A DNA stretch of 64,000 nt. Origin: Symbiodinium natans. Lineage: Eukaryota > Sar > Dinophyceae > Suessiales > Symbiodiniaceae. The notes beneath the pieces were generated by a model. It saw nothing but the letters and a program-made list of their open reading frames with translations, did not search any database and was not told where the DNA came from. Where the stretch lies: positions 35,001-99,000 of the forward strand of contig CAJNDS010002232.1 in the NCBI GenBank assembly GCA_905221605.1, written 5' to 3'. The position numbers were made by a program, and so were the translations under genes. Numbering within the stretch: the first letter of the stretch is position 1; every line of letters begins with the position of its first letter. Below are positions 52,681 to 63,645 of this stretch, piece after piece.

Positions 52681-53190
52681 GTTTTGGAATGCGGGGTTCC
52701 GTGCTTTGGCTTTCAAGTTTCAGTTCAGACCCTGCTTCCAGAATCTCAGCTCTACCTTCTTACAGGCCTTGGTTCTCAATCCATCATGAACCAAAAGACT
52801 TAAGGCTTCAGGTTAGTATGAGGAACCAAAAGAATTTTTCAGGACACCCCTAAACCCTGAACCCTAAACCCTAAACCCTAAGCCCTAAACCCTATACCCT
52901 AAACCCTAGTTCGCGGGATAAGATCGACCAGTGGTATAGCCCGGCTCCTCTGCGGAATGGTGGATGTCGCCATTCACCTCAGTCTCGGGGTGGGCGATCG
53001 CTGCAGGACTCGTGAGAACCCCTAAACTAATGCGAACTGAAGAACACCCTAAACCCTAAACCCCAAACCCTAAACCCTAAACCCTGAACCCGAAACCCTA
53101 AACCCGGAACCGTAAACCCTAAACAAGGACTCGGATTGAGGACTTGGGCTTCATCGCTTGGGCTGAGACTTTGCGATTTGGAGGAGAGGT

Positions 53191-53300
53191 TAGGGTTTAG
53201 GGTTTAGGGTTCAGGGTTCAGGGTTTAGGGTATAGGGTTCAGGTTTTAGGGTTTAGGGTTTAGGGCTTAGGGTTTAGGGTTCAGGGTTTAGCGTTTAGGA
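53191..53300 (+). repeat. F block with TTCAGGG variants
   Basis: About fifteen heptamers. Confidence 0.94.
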
Positions 53301-53579
53301 GGGGAAGGAGGGGGGGGGGGGGGGGAGTCTCAAAACTGCGCCAATGTCTGAAATACGTTAGTACAGGACCCTTCCAAAACTAGAATAGGGTTTTGGAGGG
53401 TTTCTTATTGCATACTTATGAAGGGACCATAAGGGAATTCTGATTCCGACCCCTATAGTTGTGTCTCTTTGATCGAAGTTTCTTCACATGGTCACTGCTC
53501 TCAATTCTGGTCGCTGTTGGGGCGGCCCCTTATATTTGGGGTACCCAAAAAGGGATACTAACGTATTTCAGACATTGGT

Positions 53580-53616
53580 GCAGTTTTGAGACTCCCCCCC
53601 CCCCCCCCCCCCCCCT
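53580..53616. repeat. Poly-C tract
   Basis: About 22 C; a matching poly-G lies at 53309-53325, and GTCTCAAAACTGCGCCAATG beside the G run is repeated inverted beside the C run, forming a 280-bp palindromic frame. Confidence 0.85.
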
Positions 53617-53923
53617 CCTAAACGCTAACCCTAAACCCTAAACCTTCGGGTCCTGCCCTAACTTTGAGAACTGGCCAAAACACGTTCGTGCTTCGTTTCC
53701 AGGCGCCTCTAGATGGTTTAGGGCTGAGAGTCGAGGATCGAGGCCTGAGGTTGTTCCCTGAACCCTAAACCGAAGGCCCAAAATCCCTAAACTCAGGAAT
53801 GCCAGTCCTACATCACCCCCCTCCCCCCCCCCCTCCCCATTGCAAGTGCATGTGCCCTCAACCCAAACACCCCTGCACCGAAAACCCGGTTTAATGTACA
53901 GCCCGATATATGTGAATATACGC

Positions 53924-53924
<1 letters not shown>

Positions 53925-53966
<42 letters not shown>

Positions 53967-54040
53967 TATTTGTGTGTGTGTACAGACATACACTTTAAGG
54001 AATGCATATATATATAAATAAATATATATATATATATATA
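53925..54040. repeat. TA microsatellites
   Basis: Two TATATA runs separated by TGTGTGTGTACAGACATACA. Confidence 0.96.
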
Positions 54041-54197
54041 CCGAGAAAAATGTAGAAGTGAGAGCGTTTGCCTACTTTCTGTTGCGGCCCCCTTGGGCCC
54101 AAAGTTCCCACCAAAAACCGCTGGAGTCATGTCCGCGCGGCCCAGGTCGGCGGGCACTCCTGGGCCGTCTGTTGGGTTTACTTCAGGTTGGTATGTA

Positions 54198-54362
54198 AGG
54201 TTTAGGGTTTAGGGTTTAGGGTTTAGGGTTTAGGGTTTAGGGTTTAGGGCTTAGGGCTTAGGGCTTAGGGCTTAGGGCTTAGGGCTTAGGGCTTAGGGTT
54301 TAGGGCTTAAGGCTTAGGGTTTAGGACTTAGGGCTTAGGGTTTAGGGTTTAGGGTTTAGGGT
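54198..54362 (+). repeat. F block with GCTTAGG run
   Basis: Seven TTTAGGG, eight CTTAGGG, then mixed. Confidence 0.97.
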
Positions 54363-54675
54363 CCGCCGACCCTGGCGGCGTGTTGGATGGGAAAAGGAGG
54401 TGAAAACCTCCCTCTTTCCTCCTTACCCCCCCAAAACGCGGGGGGGGGGGGGGGGGGGGGTCGGTGCACAATTTTTTCGGGAGGACCGCGCCACCCGCAC
54501 AGCGTAAACAGGCGGTTCAGCACAGGGGGGTAGGGGCGCCTTCAGCAAATCAGCGTTTTTCGGCAACCCCCCCCACCCCCCCCCACCCCCCCCCCACCCC
54601 CCCCCCACCCTCCCCCCCCCCCCTTCCCCCCCCCCCCTTCCCCCCCAACCCCCCCCCGGAGGCTCTTAAATTTAG
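54361..54675. mobile_element. Poly-G/poly-C element, copy 1
   Basis: Starts CGGCGTGTTGGATGGG, hairpin GGAGGTGAAAACCTCC, about 20 G, a unique middle with TTCAGCAAATCAG, about 100 bp of C runs broken by A/T, ends GGAGGCTCTTAAATTTAGGG. Copy 2 has the same order. Confidence 0.85.
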
Positions 54676-54752
54676 GGTTTAGGGTTTAGGGTTCCGGGTT
54701 CGGGGTTTGGGGTTTGGGGGCTAGGCCGGGCTTAGCGACTTTAGGGCTTTTC

Positions 54753-54909
54753 CACCCATGAAGTAGTCCCTTAAGAGTAGGTTTCCTACATGTGTCTGAG
54801 TTGGTTCAAGGGGACTTATAAGTAAGGCTATCAGTAGGGTAGCTTCTGGTTATAACCTTATTCAGGGTACTACTAGACCCTACATATAAGTACCCATGAG
54901 CTTGCAAGC
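54753..54909. mobile_element. Family A MITE, left end eroded
   Basis: Right end AAGTACCCATGAGCTTGCAA; interior TATAACCTTATTCAGGGTAC. Confidence 0.7.
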
Positions 54910-55377
54910 ATTGGTCCCCAGACCCCACCGTACCAAAAACTCAGCAGCCCATCGTGAGGGCAACTAACGCCCGCACTAGGTCGTGTGGCCCGATGAAATG
55001 TCGAGCTGACTGGTTGCTTGCATTGCAGAAAAAAGCAGTTCTGGGCCCAAACACCTAAACCCTAAACCCACGCGGTTTGCGGCTTTAGTGTTGGGAGGAG
55101 CAAGGGTGGCTGTACATGGGGGTAGGGGTAGGGTAGCTATAGTTTTACCTGGCCTTCGCTTGATTTAAGAGTCTTGCAACCAGACGTCTACCTATTTACT
55201 GCAAGAGCCCAAAACCTAAACCCTAAATCCTAAACCCTAAACCCTAAACCCTGAACCCACAAGTGTAGCCCGCAACTCGAAACCCCCGGCCCCAAAGCGA
55301 CTGGGCCCCCGACCAGGGCCAGCCTGACCTCAACAGAGATTCGGGGTCTCAGGGTTTGGGTTTTAGAGATGTATGGG

Positions 55378-55497
55378 TTTAGGGTTTAGGGTTTAGGGTT
55401 TAGGGTTTAGGGTTTAGGGTTTAGGGTTTAGGGTTTAGGGTTTAGGGTTTAGGGTTTAGGGTTTAGGGTTTAGGGTTTAGGGTTTAGGGTTTAGGGA
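55378..55497 (+). repeat. F block, 17 perfect units
   Basis: One of the cleanest arrays. Confidence 0.98.
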
Positions 55498-55626
55498 TCC
55501 ATGTGTTGTGGGTTTAAGGCTTTCGGTTCGGGACTTGTGGTTTCGGCCAGCACCATTCCGTCAGTGGCATGGCCTCAACAAGAGAAGAATCGGTTGCATA
55601 CAGGCACGCCTCCACATGAAGTTCGA

Positions 55627-55687
55627 GGTTTAGGGTTTAGGGTTTAGGGTTTAGGGTTTAGGGTGTAGGGTTTAGGGTTTAGGGTGT
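55627..55687 (+). repeat. F block
   Basis: Includes TGTAGGG. Confidence 0.95.
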
Positions 55688-55944
55688 CGCTTGCAGCTTG
55701 CTAGCCCACAAGGGCAAAAGGGTACCACTGGGCCATCAAGACAGGGCACGAAGATCTTGGAATCCTAAGCCCTAAACTGCACAAACACACCACGAACTTC
55801 AAAAGCCCTTATCCCTATGCCCAAGCCCTAAACCCTAAACCCTAAACACTCAACTGCTAGAGTCCCTGCCTTTCCGCGCGAAGGGCGCGAGGACGTCGCC
55901 GCTGACGTGCCAACAGGAACAGCAACCGGTCCCTGCTACAGGTT

Positions 55945-56134
55945 GAGGGTTTGGGGTTTGGAGTTTAGGGTTTAGGGTTTGGGGTTTATGGTTTAGGGTT
56001 TGGGGGTTTAGGGTTTCGGGATTAGGGTTTAGGGTTTGGGGTTTGGGGTTTAGGGTTTAGGGTTTGGGGGTTAGGGTTTAGGGTTTGGGGTTTAGGGTTA
56101 GGGTTTGGGGTTTAGGGTTTGGGGTTTAGGGTTT
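55945..56134 (+). repeat. F block, TTTGGGG mixed
   Basis: TTTAGGG and TTTGGGG alternate throughout. Confidence 0.95.
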
Positions 56135-56193
56135 ATTAGGACATTTGCAAGAGGAGCAGTGTTGCGCGACAGTGGCTGGATTGAAGACATATT

Positions 56194-56292
56194 GGGAGTT
56201 TACGAGAATAGGGGTACCCTTTTTGGGGGTCCATTTAAGGGGATTCTAGTCTATTTTGCGGCTATATAGGGAGTTCCCTTATTTTGGGAAAT
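56194..56292. mobile_element. Family H element
   Basis: GGGAGTTTACGAGAATAGGG to CCCTTATTTTGGGAAATGCTC. Confidence 0.7.
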
Positions 56293-56309
56293 GCTCACAT
56301 AGTCTTGGG

Positions 56310-56660
56310 GAGATACTGGTGGGAGAAAGAAACAACAAAACACCCTGCTTCGTGTTTGTAGCAGCTGTAGACTAATGGACTACTCATTCCTGCCCTTTTT
56401 GTTGGAAAGATGATACGACTCCATGATTGCGGTCGCTATCAATGTTGGGTTATCAGCCTCCATGCCAGAGGTAAATGACTAAATCTTTACCTCATGATGG
56501 TAGATAGCTATGTCTGTATGCTAAATCACAAGACTTCCTCCTACGGTATCTGAATCTGCGTTCTTGAACAGCAACCCAAGTTCCCCACATACCTCCCGAA
56601 CACTGAATCGTGCCTCAGCCGTCGTTGAAGGCCTACCAGGGCTGCTGACATCGTGGGGGG
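56310..56660. other. Unique region
   Basis: No repeat, no convincing frame. Confidence 0.4.
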
Positions 56661-57380
56661 TGCCCCTAAACCCTCAACCCTAAACCCTAAACCCTAAACC
56701 CTAAACCCACAACCCCAACCCCTGAAACCCTGAGTTGCTCCAAGATAGACTAGCTGAGCAGCTGCTGCAAGCATCCGCGAGCCGCAAAGATTCACCTTGA
56801 TAAACCCTAAACCCTACTTCTTGTAGGTTACTTAAGAATCGTCTTATATAAGAATAATGCTAAAGAAGAAGGGTTTGGGTTCCTGGTCTGCATGTGTCTC
56901 CCGAAGGAGGAGTATCTAGGCTGGATCACAATTCTGCCTAAACCCTAAACCCTAAACCCTAAACCCTAAACCCTAAACCCTAAACCCTCAACGGCAGAGC
57001 CTCCCAGACCCCAAGCCCTTCGCCCTGAACCTTAAAACCCAAACCTAAAAACCACAAACCCTAGTCCTAAACCCTAAACCCGAAACCCTAAATCCGAAAC
57101 CCCAAACTTTAGACTGCCCTACAAACTAAGCCATGCCTGTAGGAGTGCGGCGCCGAATTGGGCCTCTCAGTAAGCAGCTCACGCATCTCTTCTGGGTTCA
57201 GCAGGATTCTTTGTGGGCTTTACGGGGATAATGGAGTGCAACAGGCCACGGTAAGGAGAAAAAACACCTAAACCCTAACCCCAAACCCAGAACACCTAAA
57301 CCCTAAACCCTAAACCCTAAACCTTAAACCCAACACCTAGGCTCTAAACAGATGGCACCACTGAACCTCTGAAGCCCGAA

Positions 57381-57410
57381 TCTCTCTCTCTCTCTCTCTC
57401 TCCCTCTCTC
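57381..57410. repeat. CT microsatellite
   Basis: Fourteen or so dinucleotides with one CC. Confidence 0.95.
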
Positions 57411-57618
57411 TTGCCGAAACCCTTTCTGCTGCGGTTTAGGGTTTAGGGTTTAGGGATGTTAAGGGTTTAGGGTTTAGGGATGTTTAGGGTTTAGGGAGAA
57501 CATATAGCTTCCCTGAAAGCATCCACGCCGGGAGCTGACGTTGCTGCCCAATGCTGAGGGCCAGGCGTTGACCTTGGCTCTGCCAACAAAAGCTGGTGGC
57601 CCTTTACAGGTCCCTAAT

Positions 57619-57737
57619 CTACTATTATTTGCTTAAGAACCCCCCCAAAAAAACACAAAATAAAAAATAATCCCGATATTGCCTTTATAAGGAAGAACAT
57701 GTTTTACTTTTTTGGGGTTCTGAAGCAACTGGCAGTA
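57619..57737. mobile_element. Family E MITE
   Basis: CTACTATTATTTGCTTAAGA to GGTTCTGAAGCAACTGGCAG. Confidence 0.83.
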
Positions 57738-57960
57738 AACCATATGCCCAAAACCTTCACCCTAAACCCCAAACCCCGAACCCTAACCCCTAAACCTTTA
57801 AAGTTAAACCCCAAACGCCGGGTTTAAGGTGTAGGATGTCACGCTTCCGGTTCAAGACTGGGGTCTCAGGTTCTTTGTGGCTTCGAGAATCTCACGCCGG
57901 AAACCCCAAAACCCTGTCCGTACATCTCTGAAGTCCTACGGTCCTTGAGCTTAAGGGTTT

Positions 57961-57999
57961 CCTAACAGTCCTTAATAGGGATACTATAATCCCTATTAC
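57961..57999. mobile_element. Family D fragment
   Basis: CTAACAGTCCTTAATAGGGA, interior only. Confidence 0.6.
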
Positions 58000-58479
58000 C
58001 CAAGTTTCGGGTTTGAATGGGCAGTGGGACAAGGTGACAATTTGCAACTTTGGGCTTTAGGGCTTGGGTTTTCCACACTTGAAACGGATCCTGGGACTAG
58101 CAAACGATTTATAAATCCTTCCAAGCCCTGTAGCAACCTTTCAGTAACTCTTTATGGATCACTTCAGTACCTCCTGGGTCCACGAAAGCACGAAAGGCCG
58201 CGCCCCTGCGGATTCCCTCACAAACACACAAAACCTGAACACCCTACTACCCTAGTACCCTGCCACCCTAGTATCCTGGACCTCAAAACCCTAAACCCTA
58301 AACCCTAAAACCCTAAAACCCTAAAGCCCTCAAACCCTGGACCCTAATTTCCCCAAAAACAAGGGTTCAGGGTTCAAGCTTCAAGGCTGGGATCTTGTGT
58401 AGGAGCATCTCGGGCCATCGGAAGTCCTTAGCTAGTCCTCGTGCTGAGGAATTCAGGGGTTTAGGGCTTAGGGTTTAGA

Positions 58480-58908
58480 GGTCCGTTGCCTGCGGCGTGT
58501 TGGATGGGTTTGAGGAGGTGAAAACCTCCCTCTTTCCCTTCTTCACCCCGCCAAAACCCGGGGGGGGGGGGGGGGGCAGGGCGTTCTCAGCAAAATCAGG
58601 CCACCCCCCTCACCCCCCCCCCCCCCCTCACCCCCCCCCCCCCCCCCCACCCCCCCCCCTCACCCCCCCCCCCCACCCCCCCCCCCACCCCCCCCCCCCC
58701 CCTCACCCCCCACCCCCCTCCCCCCCCCCACCCCCCCCCCCCCACCCCCCCCCCCTCCACCCCCCCTGGTGCTACCCCCTACCCTCCCCCAAACGTTTCA
58801 CAGAACTCTGCCGAGCAGGCTGGGATGATCTTCGAACCATGCGAGCGGGTTTAGACCTCTCAACTATGCTCCAGTCGGCGGCTTGAGCCGGAGGCTCTTA
58901 AATTTAGG
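58480..58908. mobile_element. Poly-G/poly-C element, copy 2
   Basis: Shares both ends and the GGAGGTGAAAACCTCC hairpin with copy 1; C-rich part longer (58605-58765) and followed by an extra 110 bp. Confidence 0.85.
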
Positions 58909-59063
58909 GGTTTAGGGTTTAGAGGTTTAGGGGTTTAGGGGTTTAGGAGCTAAGGGGTTTAGGGTTTAGGGCTTAGTGTTGACTAATGATAAGGCAAACA
59001 AGGGTGTAAGTCTCGGCTCAGTTTGCACTATGCTGCGCGTCGGGCAAAATCCCCGTGACATGA

Positions 59064-59155
59064 GGGGTTTTACGATTTTAGGGGTACCTTTTCGGGGTCC
59101 TTATTTTAAGGGGATCCTTTTCCAGGGGTCCCTTATTTTCACAAACCTCCATGTG
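59064..59155. mobile_element. Family H element
   Basis: GGGGTTTTACGATTTTAGGG to CCCTTATTTTCACAAACC. Confidence 0.7.
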
Positions 59156-59406
59156 TGAAACCCTAAACCATGCTGGAGTGGTTTAGTTTTTCGACCTGTC
59201 CAATCAGGTAAACTCCTGCAGATGCATGTCTGCAGGAACCCAAACCCGCTAAACCGCTATGGTCTTCACTGCCGCTGCTTCTTCAGGTTAGGGCTACCAA
59301 GTGGACGAACTGCTTCCCACAAATACTCAGCAGTAGGTCCGCAAGAACGCTAGACGTAGTAAGGTGAAAAAGCGCAAACGCATCCCGGGCTTGGGGTTTA
59401 GCGTTT

Positions 59407-59482
59407 AGGATCAAGCCCCAAACCCCAAACCCTAAACCCTAAACCCTAAACCCTAAACCCTAAACCCCAAACCCTAAACCCT
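59407..59482 (-). repeat. R block
   Basis: Ten units, CCCCAAA at both ends. Confidence 0.95.
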
Positions 59483-59592
59483 TTCAACTTCAGTGAGCCG
59501 GATATTTCGAGCCCAGGTCCCCGAGCCAGTTGGGCGACGGGAGCTCAGGCTCATCTTCTCCGCAATAAACTGGCAGTGCATTTGGGTGTCTG
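59483..59592 (+). other. Exon-like island between R and F blocks
   Basis: Acceptor-like TTTCAACTTCAG|TGAG follows the R block, and GGTGTCTGG|GTTTAG precedes the F block. Open on the plus strand for about 33 codons (HLLRNKLAVHLGV near the end). Confidence 0.3.
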
Positions 59593-59713
59593 GGTTTAGG
59601 GTTTAGGGTTTAGGGTTTAAGGTTTAGGGTTTGGGGTTTAGGGTTTAGGGTCTGGGGTTTAGGGTTTGGGGTTTAGGGTTTACGGTTTGGGGTTTAGGGC
59701 TTTAGGGTTTAGA
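59593..59713 (+). repeat. F block with TTTGGGG alternation
   Basis: About sixteen units. Confidence 0.95.
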
Positions 59714-59794
59714 TTTTCTGTATGGGATATATTATGGTCATACCATCTGATCTCAAAGATATCTTTGTATGTACATATCTAGTACACATATATG

Positions 59795-60400
59795 CAGAGA
59801 CCCGGGGAAGTGGGTCCCCTTTTCCGGGGGGGGGCGAAGACGAAATTCGAAGACGAAATTTGAAGACGAAATTCGGCCCAGCCGAAATTAGGCCCTGAAG
59901 ACGAAATTCGGCACTGAAGACGAAATTCGGCCCCTGAAGCCTAAATTTGGCCCTGAAGCCTAAATTGGCCCCTTGAAGCCGAAATTCGGCCCCGAAGGCG
60001 AAATTCGGCCCCGAAGACGAAATTCGGCCCCTGAAGACGAATTTCGGCCCTGAAGCCGGCTTCAGGGCCAAATTTCGTCTTCAGGGCTGAATTTAGGCTT
60101 CCGGCCCGAATTTCGTCTTCAGGAGCCGAATAGGGCCGAATTTCGTCTTCAGGGGCCGAATTTCGTCTTCGGGGCCGAATTTCGTCTTCGGGGCCGAATT
60201 TCGGCTTCAAGGGCCCAATTTAGGCTTCAGGGCCAAATTTAGGCTTCAGGGGCCGAATTTCGTCTTCAGTGCCGAATTTCCTTCAGGGCCTAATTTCGGC
60301 TGGGCCGAATTTCGTCTTCAAATTTCGTCTTCGAATTTCGTCTTCGCCCCCCCCCCCGGAAAAGGGGACCCAGTTTTCCGTGTCAATGCATATATGTATA
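59795..60400. repeat. Large palindrome of 20-bp repeats
   Basis: Left arm repeats GAAGACGAAATTCGGCCCCT-like units about twelve times, right arm the complement; centre GGCCCTGAAGCCGGCTTCAG at 60046-60065. Outer ends are poly-G 59828-59835 with GGGTCCCCTTTTCC and poly-C 60347-60357 with GGAAAAGGGGACCC. Arms 260-330 bp. Confidence 0.95.
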
Positions 60401-60790
60401 GATATAGTATAGGTTGCATGAACCTTATGCGCCCGGAAGCCCCTAAACCCTCACACCCTTAGACCCGAGGGGTAGAACCTCACGGTTGATTTGGGGGTGT
60501 GCAGCACAGACTTCATCTTCGTTCAATGCCGGCTGTAGGGTTACAGGTCACTTGTGCTTTTGAGTTCAGGGTGGAGGGGGTCTGAAGGTTTGAGGCTTTC
60601 AGGGTTTCAGGGTTTGGGGGTTTCGGGACAGTAAGTGCAGGAGGAGTGCAAGCTTGGGCTAACCCGGTAGCCTAAACCCAAGTAACTGCCTCTAAGCTCC
60701 TCTCATGACTAACCCGCAGCCGAAGATCCACGTGGAGGGTTGATAAACTGATCAAACTCCGGATCTTGAAGCATCGTTCCAGCACCAGGG

Positions 60791-60877
60791 GTAGGGTTCT
60801 AGGTACCCAAAATTAGGCTAAAACAATGGCTACCCTACTATAGCCCTACGAAGAAGTACCCATGAGCCTCCTAGTAA
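60791..60877. mobile_element. Family A fragment
   Basis: Right end AAGTACCCATGAGCCTCCTA; interior GTAGGG/CCCTAC. Confidence 0.65.
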
Positions 60878-60904
60878 CCCTAAACCTAAACCCCAACTCG
60901 AAAT

Positions 60905-61065
60905 CCTAAACCCTAAGCAGACCCTGAACCCTAAACCCTAAACCCTAAACCCTAAGCCCTAAACCAAAAACCCTAAACCCTAAACCCTAAACCCTAAACC
61001 CTAAACCCTAAACCAAAAACCCTAAACCCTAGACCCTAAACCCTAAACCCTAAACCCTAACCAAA
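60905..61065 (-). repeat. R block with CCAAAAA interruptions
   Basis: ACCAAAAACCCT occurs twice at regular spacing. Confidence 0.95.
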
Positions 61066-62159
61066 CCCATGGAGAGGCCTGGCTGCGTGATGATTTGCAC
61101 CGCCGGTTTTGTGCTGGGGGCCCGGGCAACCTCAGCCGGTTAAAGGCTTTGGGGGTTAGGGGGGGAAGGGGGGGGGAGGGGGTTTAAGTTTGAAGGTTGA
61201 GGGTTTATAAGTTGATTTGTTGGGGTTTAGGGTTTAGGGTTTCGGTGGGGTGGTGCTGTAGCGTCGTTTGAGGTGCTGGGGCTTGGGAGTTAGCTGACGG
61301 CGCTGCCCCAACAGGTCCGAGACATATAATCACATCCACCCGCCCAAGTAGTCTTATGCACGCAACTTAGTAGTAATCCCTATAAGCCCTTGATTTCACC
61401 GTACCTTAATAATGTTCCAAGCCCCGGAACCATAGACCTGGATCTGGGCAATAAGGGTTCAAGGTCCAGGGTCGTCAGGGAACTCTAGCCCATGGTTTCG
61501 TCTACTAAGGTTTAGGGTGTAGGGCGCTTGGTTTAGGGGGCAGGCCCTAAACCCTAAACCCAAAACCCTAAACCCAGCGCCCCTAAATGGCTTGAAGTTT
61601 ACGGTTTGGGGCTTGGAGTAGCCACCAAGCGCGACCTAGACCCCCGGTTGTGGTTCCTGCTCTTGGGGCACCAAGGCATCAGTCCCTTTTGAGGAAGCCC
61701 TGTAAGAGGATTCAATTCCATTTGGGTTCTAAACGGAGTACCCCATCTTGGGATATACCCATACTACACTAGCCATAGTTTTCAGCCTGCAAGCTTGAGC
61801 AAGTCCTGCTACGAAGCTTGGCCCTGAAGTTTTGGTTGAAGACTTCATGGTCCCTAAACCCCAAACCCCAAACCCTAAACCGCAGAAGCTTTAGGGTTGA
61901 GGGTTGGGGGGTAAGTAGGGTTGCGAGGACGACGGCTAAAGCTACTCCACCAGCTACAAGCTATGAGTAAAACGAAACCCTGAACCCAAAACCCTAAACT
62001 CTAAACCTGAAACCCTAAACCCTAAACCCTAAACCCCCTCCGCACGAGTGCTCACTTCACAGGCCAAGACCGTCGTCTTCCCAGTAATCAAAAGGGGTCC
62101 GGATTTAGGGTCTAGGAACCCCAAACCCTAAACCCAAACCCCTGAACCCCAATAGGGTT

Positions 62160-62220
62160 TGGGGGTTTGGGGTTTGGGGTTTGGGGTTTGGGGTTTAGGG
62201 TTTAGGGTTTAGGGCTTAGG
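62160..62220 (+). repeat. TTTGGGG/TTTAGGG block
   Basis: Follows R-type words within 10 bp. Confidence 0.93.
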
Positions 62221-62649
62221 AGTAAGGACACCCAACCCAGGAGAGCAAAGGACTAAGGTTTCTTTCGTGGCCATAGAGCCCCTCACTCTCCCGCCCCTCA
62301 AGGTGCCAGGGAGACCCGAAATTTTTCCGGGGAGAACACACCCGAAACCCTAAACTCTAAACTCCAAACCCTAAACTCTAAACCCTAAACCCTAAACCCG
62401 GCTTGCCATTCTGTCTTCTTCCTTTGCCGAGCGCGCGCGCGCGTGCTCTGACGTCCAGCCATGCTGTGTGTTGGCCGAACCCACTGAGGCTGAGGGGTTT
62501 ATACCCTAAACCCTTCAAACTTCAAACCCTAACCCCTAAACCCTCAACCCAAAACCCTCAACCCTAAACCCTAAACCCTAGCCCTAAAGCCTAAACCCTA
62601 AACCCTGGTTTCGAAGTCACGGTTTGATGCGCCCCTGGCCGTCTGGGGT

Positions 62650-62832
62650 GCGAAGGGCCCCTCATTTGGGTCCCTTGTTAGATCACCCTTAGAAACAGCA
62701 TAAGCCCCCCAAAAGTGTCCACTTTCAGTTCTATAGGGGACTATAGTATCCCAAAAAAGTGTAACGTGTGCCTCACTCAGCTACTAAGATACATGATCAG
62801 GGCTTATGCTTCGATTCCCTTCAAACGAGGGG
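62650..62832. repeat. Nested palindrome
   Basis: Inner arms GCATAAGCCCC / GGGCTTATGC; outer arms GCCCCTCATTTGGG / CAAACGAGGGGT. Single copy seen. Confidence 0.75.
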
Positions 62833-62890
62833 TCAGGGACCATACTAAGGGCCCATGGCTCCCACGTTAGACTGAGACAGTACGCTCTCA

Positions 62891-63155
62891 GGGTAGTTGC
62901 ATGGTCCCTCAGTATGGGCCCTTAAAAAGGGTCCCCCTTATGCACCCCTTATATACCCTCTACAAATTCAGGGCCCAGACTTCAGAACCCTAAACCCTAA
63001 ACCCTAAACCCCAAACCCTAAACCCTAAACCCTAAACCCTAAACCCTAAACCCTAAACCCTAAACCCTAAACCCTAAACCCTAAACCCTAAACCCTAAAC
63101 CTAAACCCTTTAAGGGAGGTTAGGGACCATAGTACGGGCCCATGAAACTACCCTC
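62891..63155. mobile_element. Family C MITE expanded by telomeric repeats
   Basis: GGGTAGTTGCATGGTCCCTC to GGGCCCATGAAACTACCC. Between, at the family's CAGAACCCTTTAA position, about seventeen CCCTAAA units (62989-63108) are inserted in register. Confidence 0.88.
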
Positions 63156-63204
63156 AGATACACAATAAGGCCATGCCTTGGCCCTTTGCACCCTGCACCC
63201 CAAT

Positions 63205-63288
63205 GGGTTTAGGGTTTAGGGTTTAGGGTTTAGGGTATAGGGTTTAGGGTTTAGGGTTTAGGGTTTAGGGTTCAGGGTTTAGGGCAAC
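63205..63288 (+). repeat. F block
   Basis: Twelve units, one TATAGGG. Confidence 0.97.
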
Positions 63289-63376
63289 ACGGCAGCGGGA
63301 CTTCCATCCCAACTTCTTGCAGAATCCTTTGTCTGCGCGGGATTTAGGTGAGAACAGCAATCAGGTCTGGAGGTGT

Positions 63377-63488
63377 AGGGTTGAAGGGTTTAGGGTTTAG
63401 GGTTTAGGGCTTAGGGCTGAGGGATTCGGGTTTAGGGTGTAGGGTTTAGGGTTTAATTAGGGTTTAGGGTTTAGGGCTTAGGGTTTTG
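63377..63488 (+). repeat. F block
   Basis: Interrupted by GATTCGGG and TTTAATTAGGG. Confidence 0.93.
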
Positions 63489-63550
63489 AGCTGCACTTTT
63501 GACCCTACGAACCCTCAACCCTTAACCCTGGCACTGGAGTGAACCCCCAG

Positions 63551-63645
63551 ACTCAACCGCCTGTACATTGTACATGTTGATCGCCGCATTGGCAGACCGG
63601 TTGCACCTCACGATCGCCTTCAAGGCAGCCAGCGACATAATGCAG
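63551..63645 (+). CDS. Exon-like island
   Basis: CCCCCAG|ACTC acceptor and ATGCAG|GTCGAG donor on the plus strand enclose 95 nt reading YMLIAALADRLHLTIAFKAA then SDIMQ. A plausible amphipathic/hydrophobic helix. Upstream is an F block ending at 63488. Confidence 0.42.

Noticed and set aside
52472-52853. Overlapping 105-108 codon plus frames
   Set aside because: They cross a 31-bp tandem repeat and are open in several phases; no splice or family support.
59709-60210. Frames with EFRLQG-type repeats
   Set aside because: By-product of the 20-bp repeat palindrome; no conserved start, and both strands are open.
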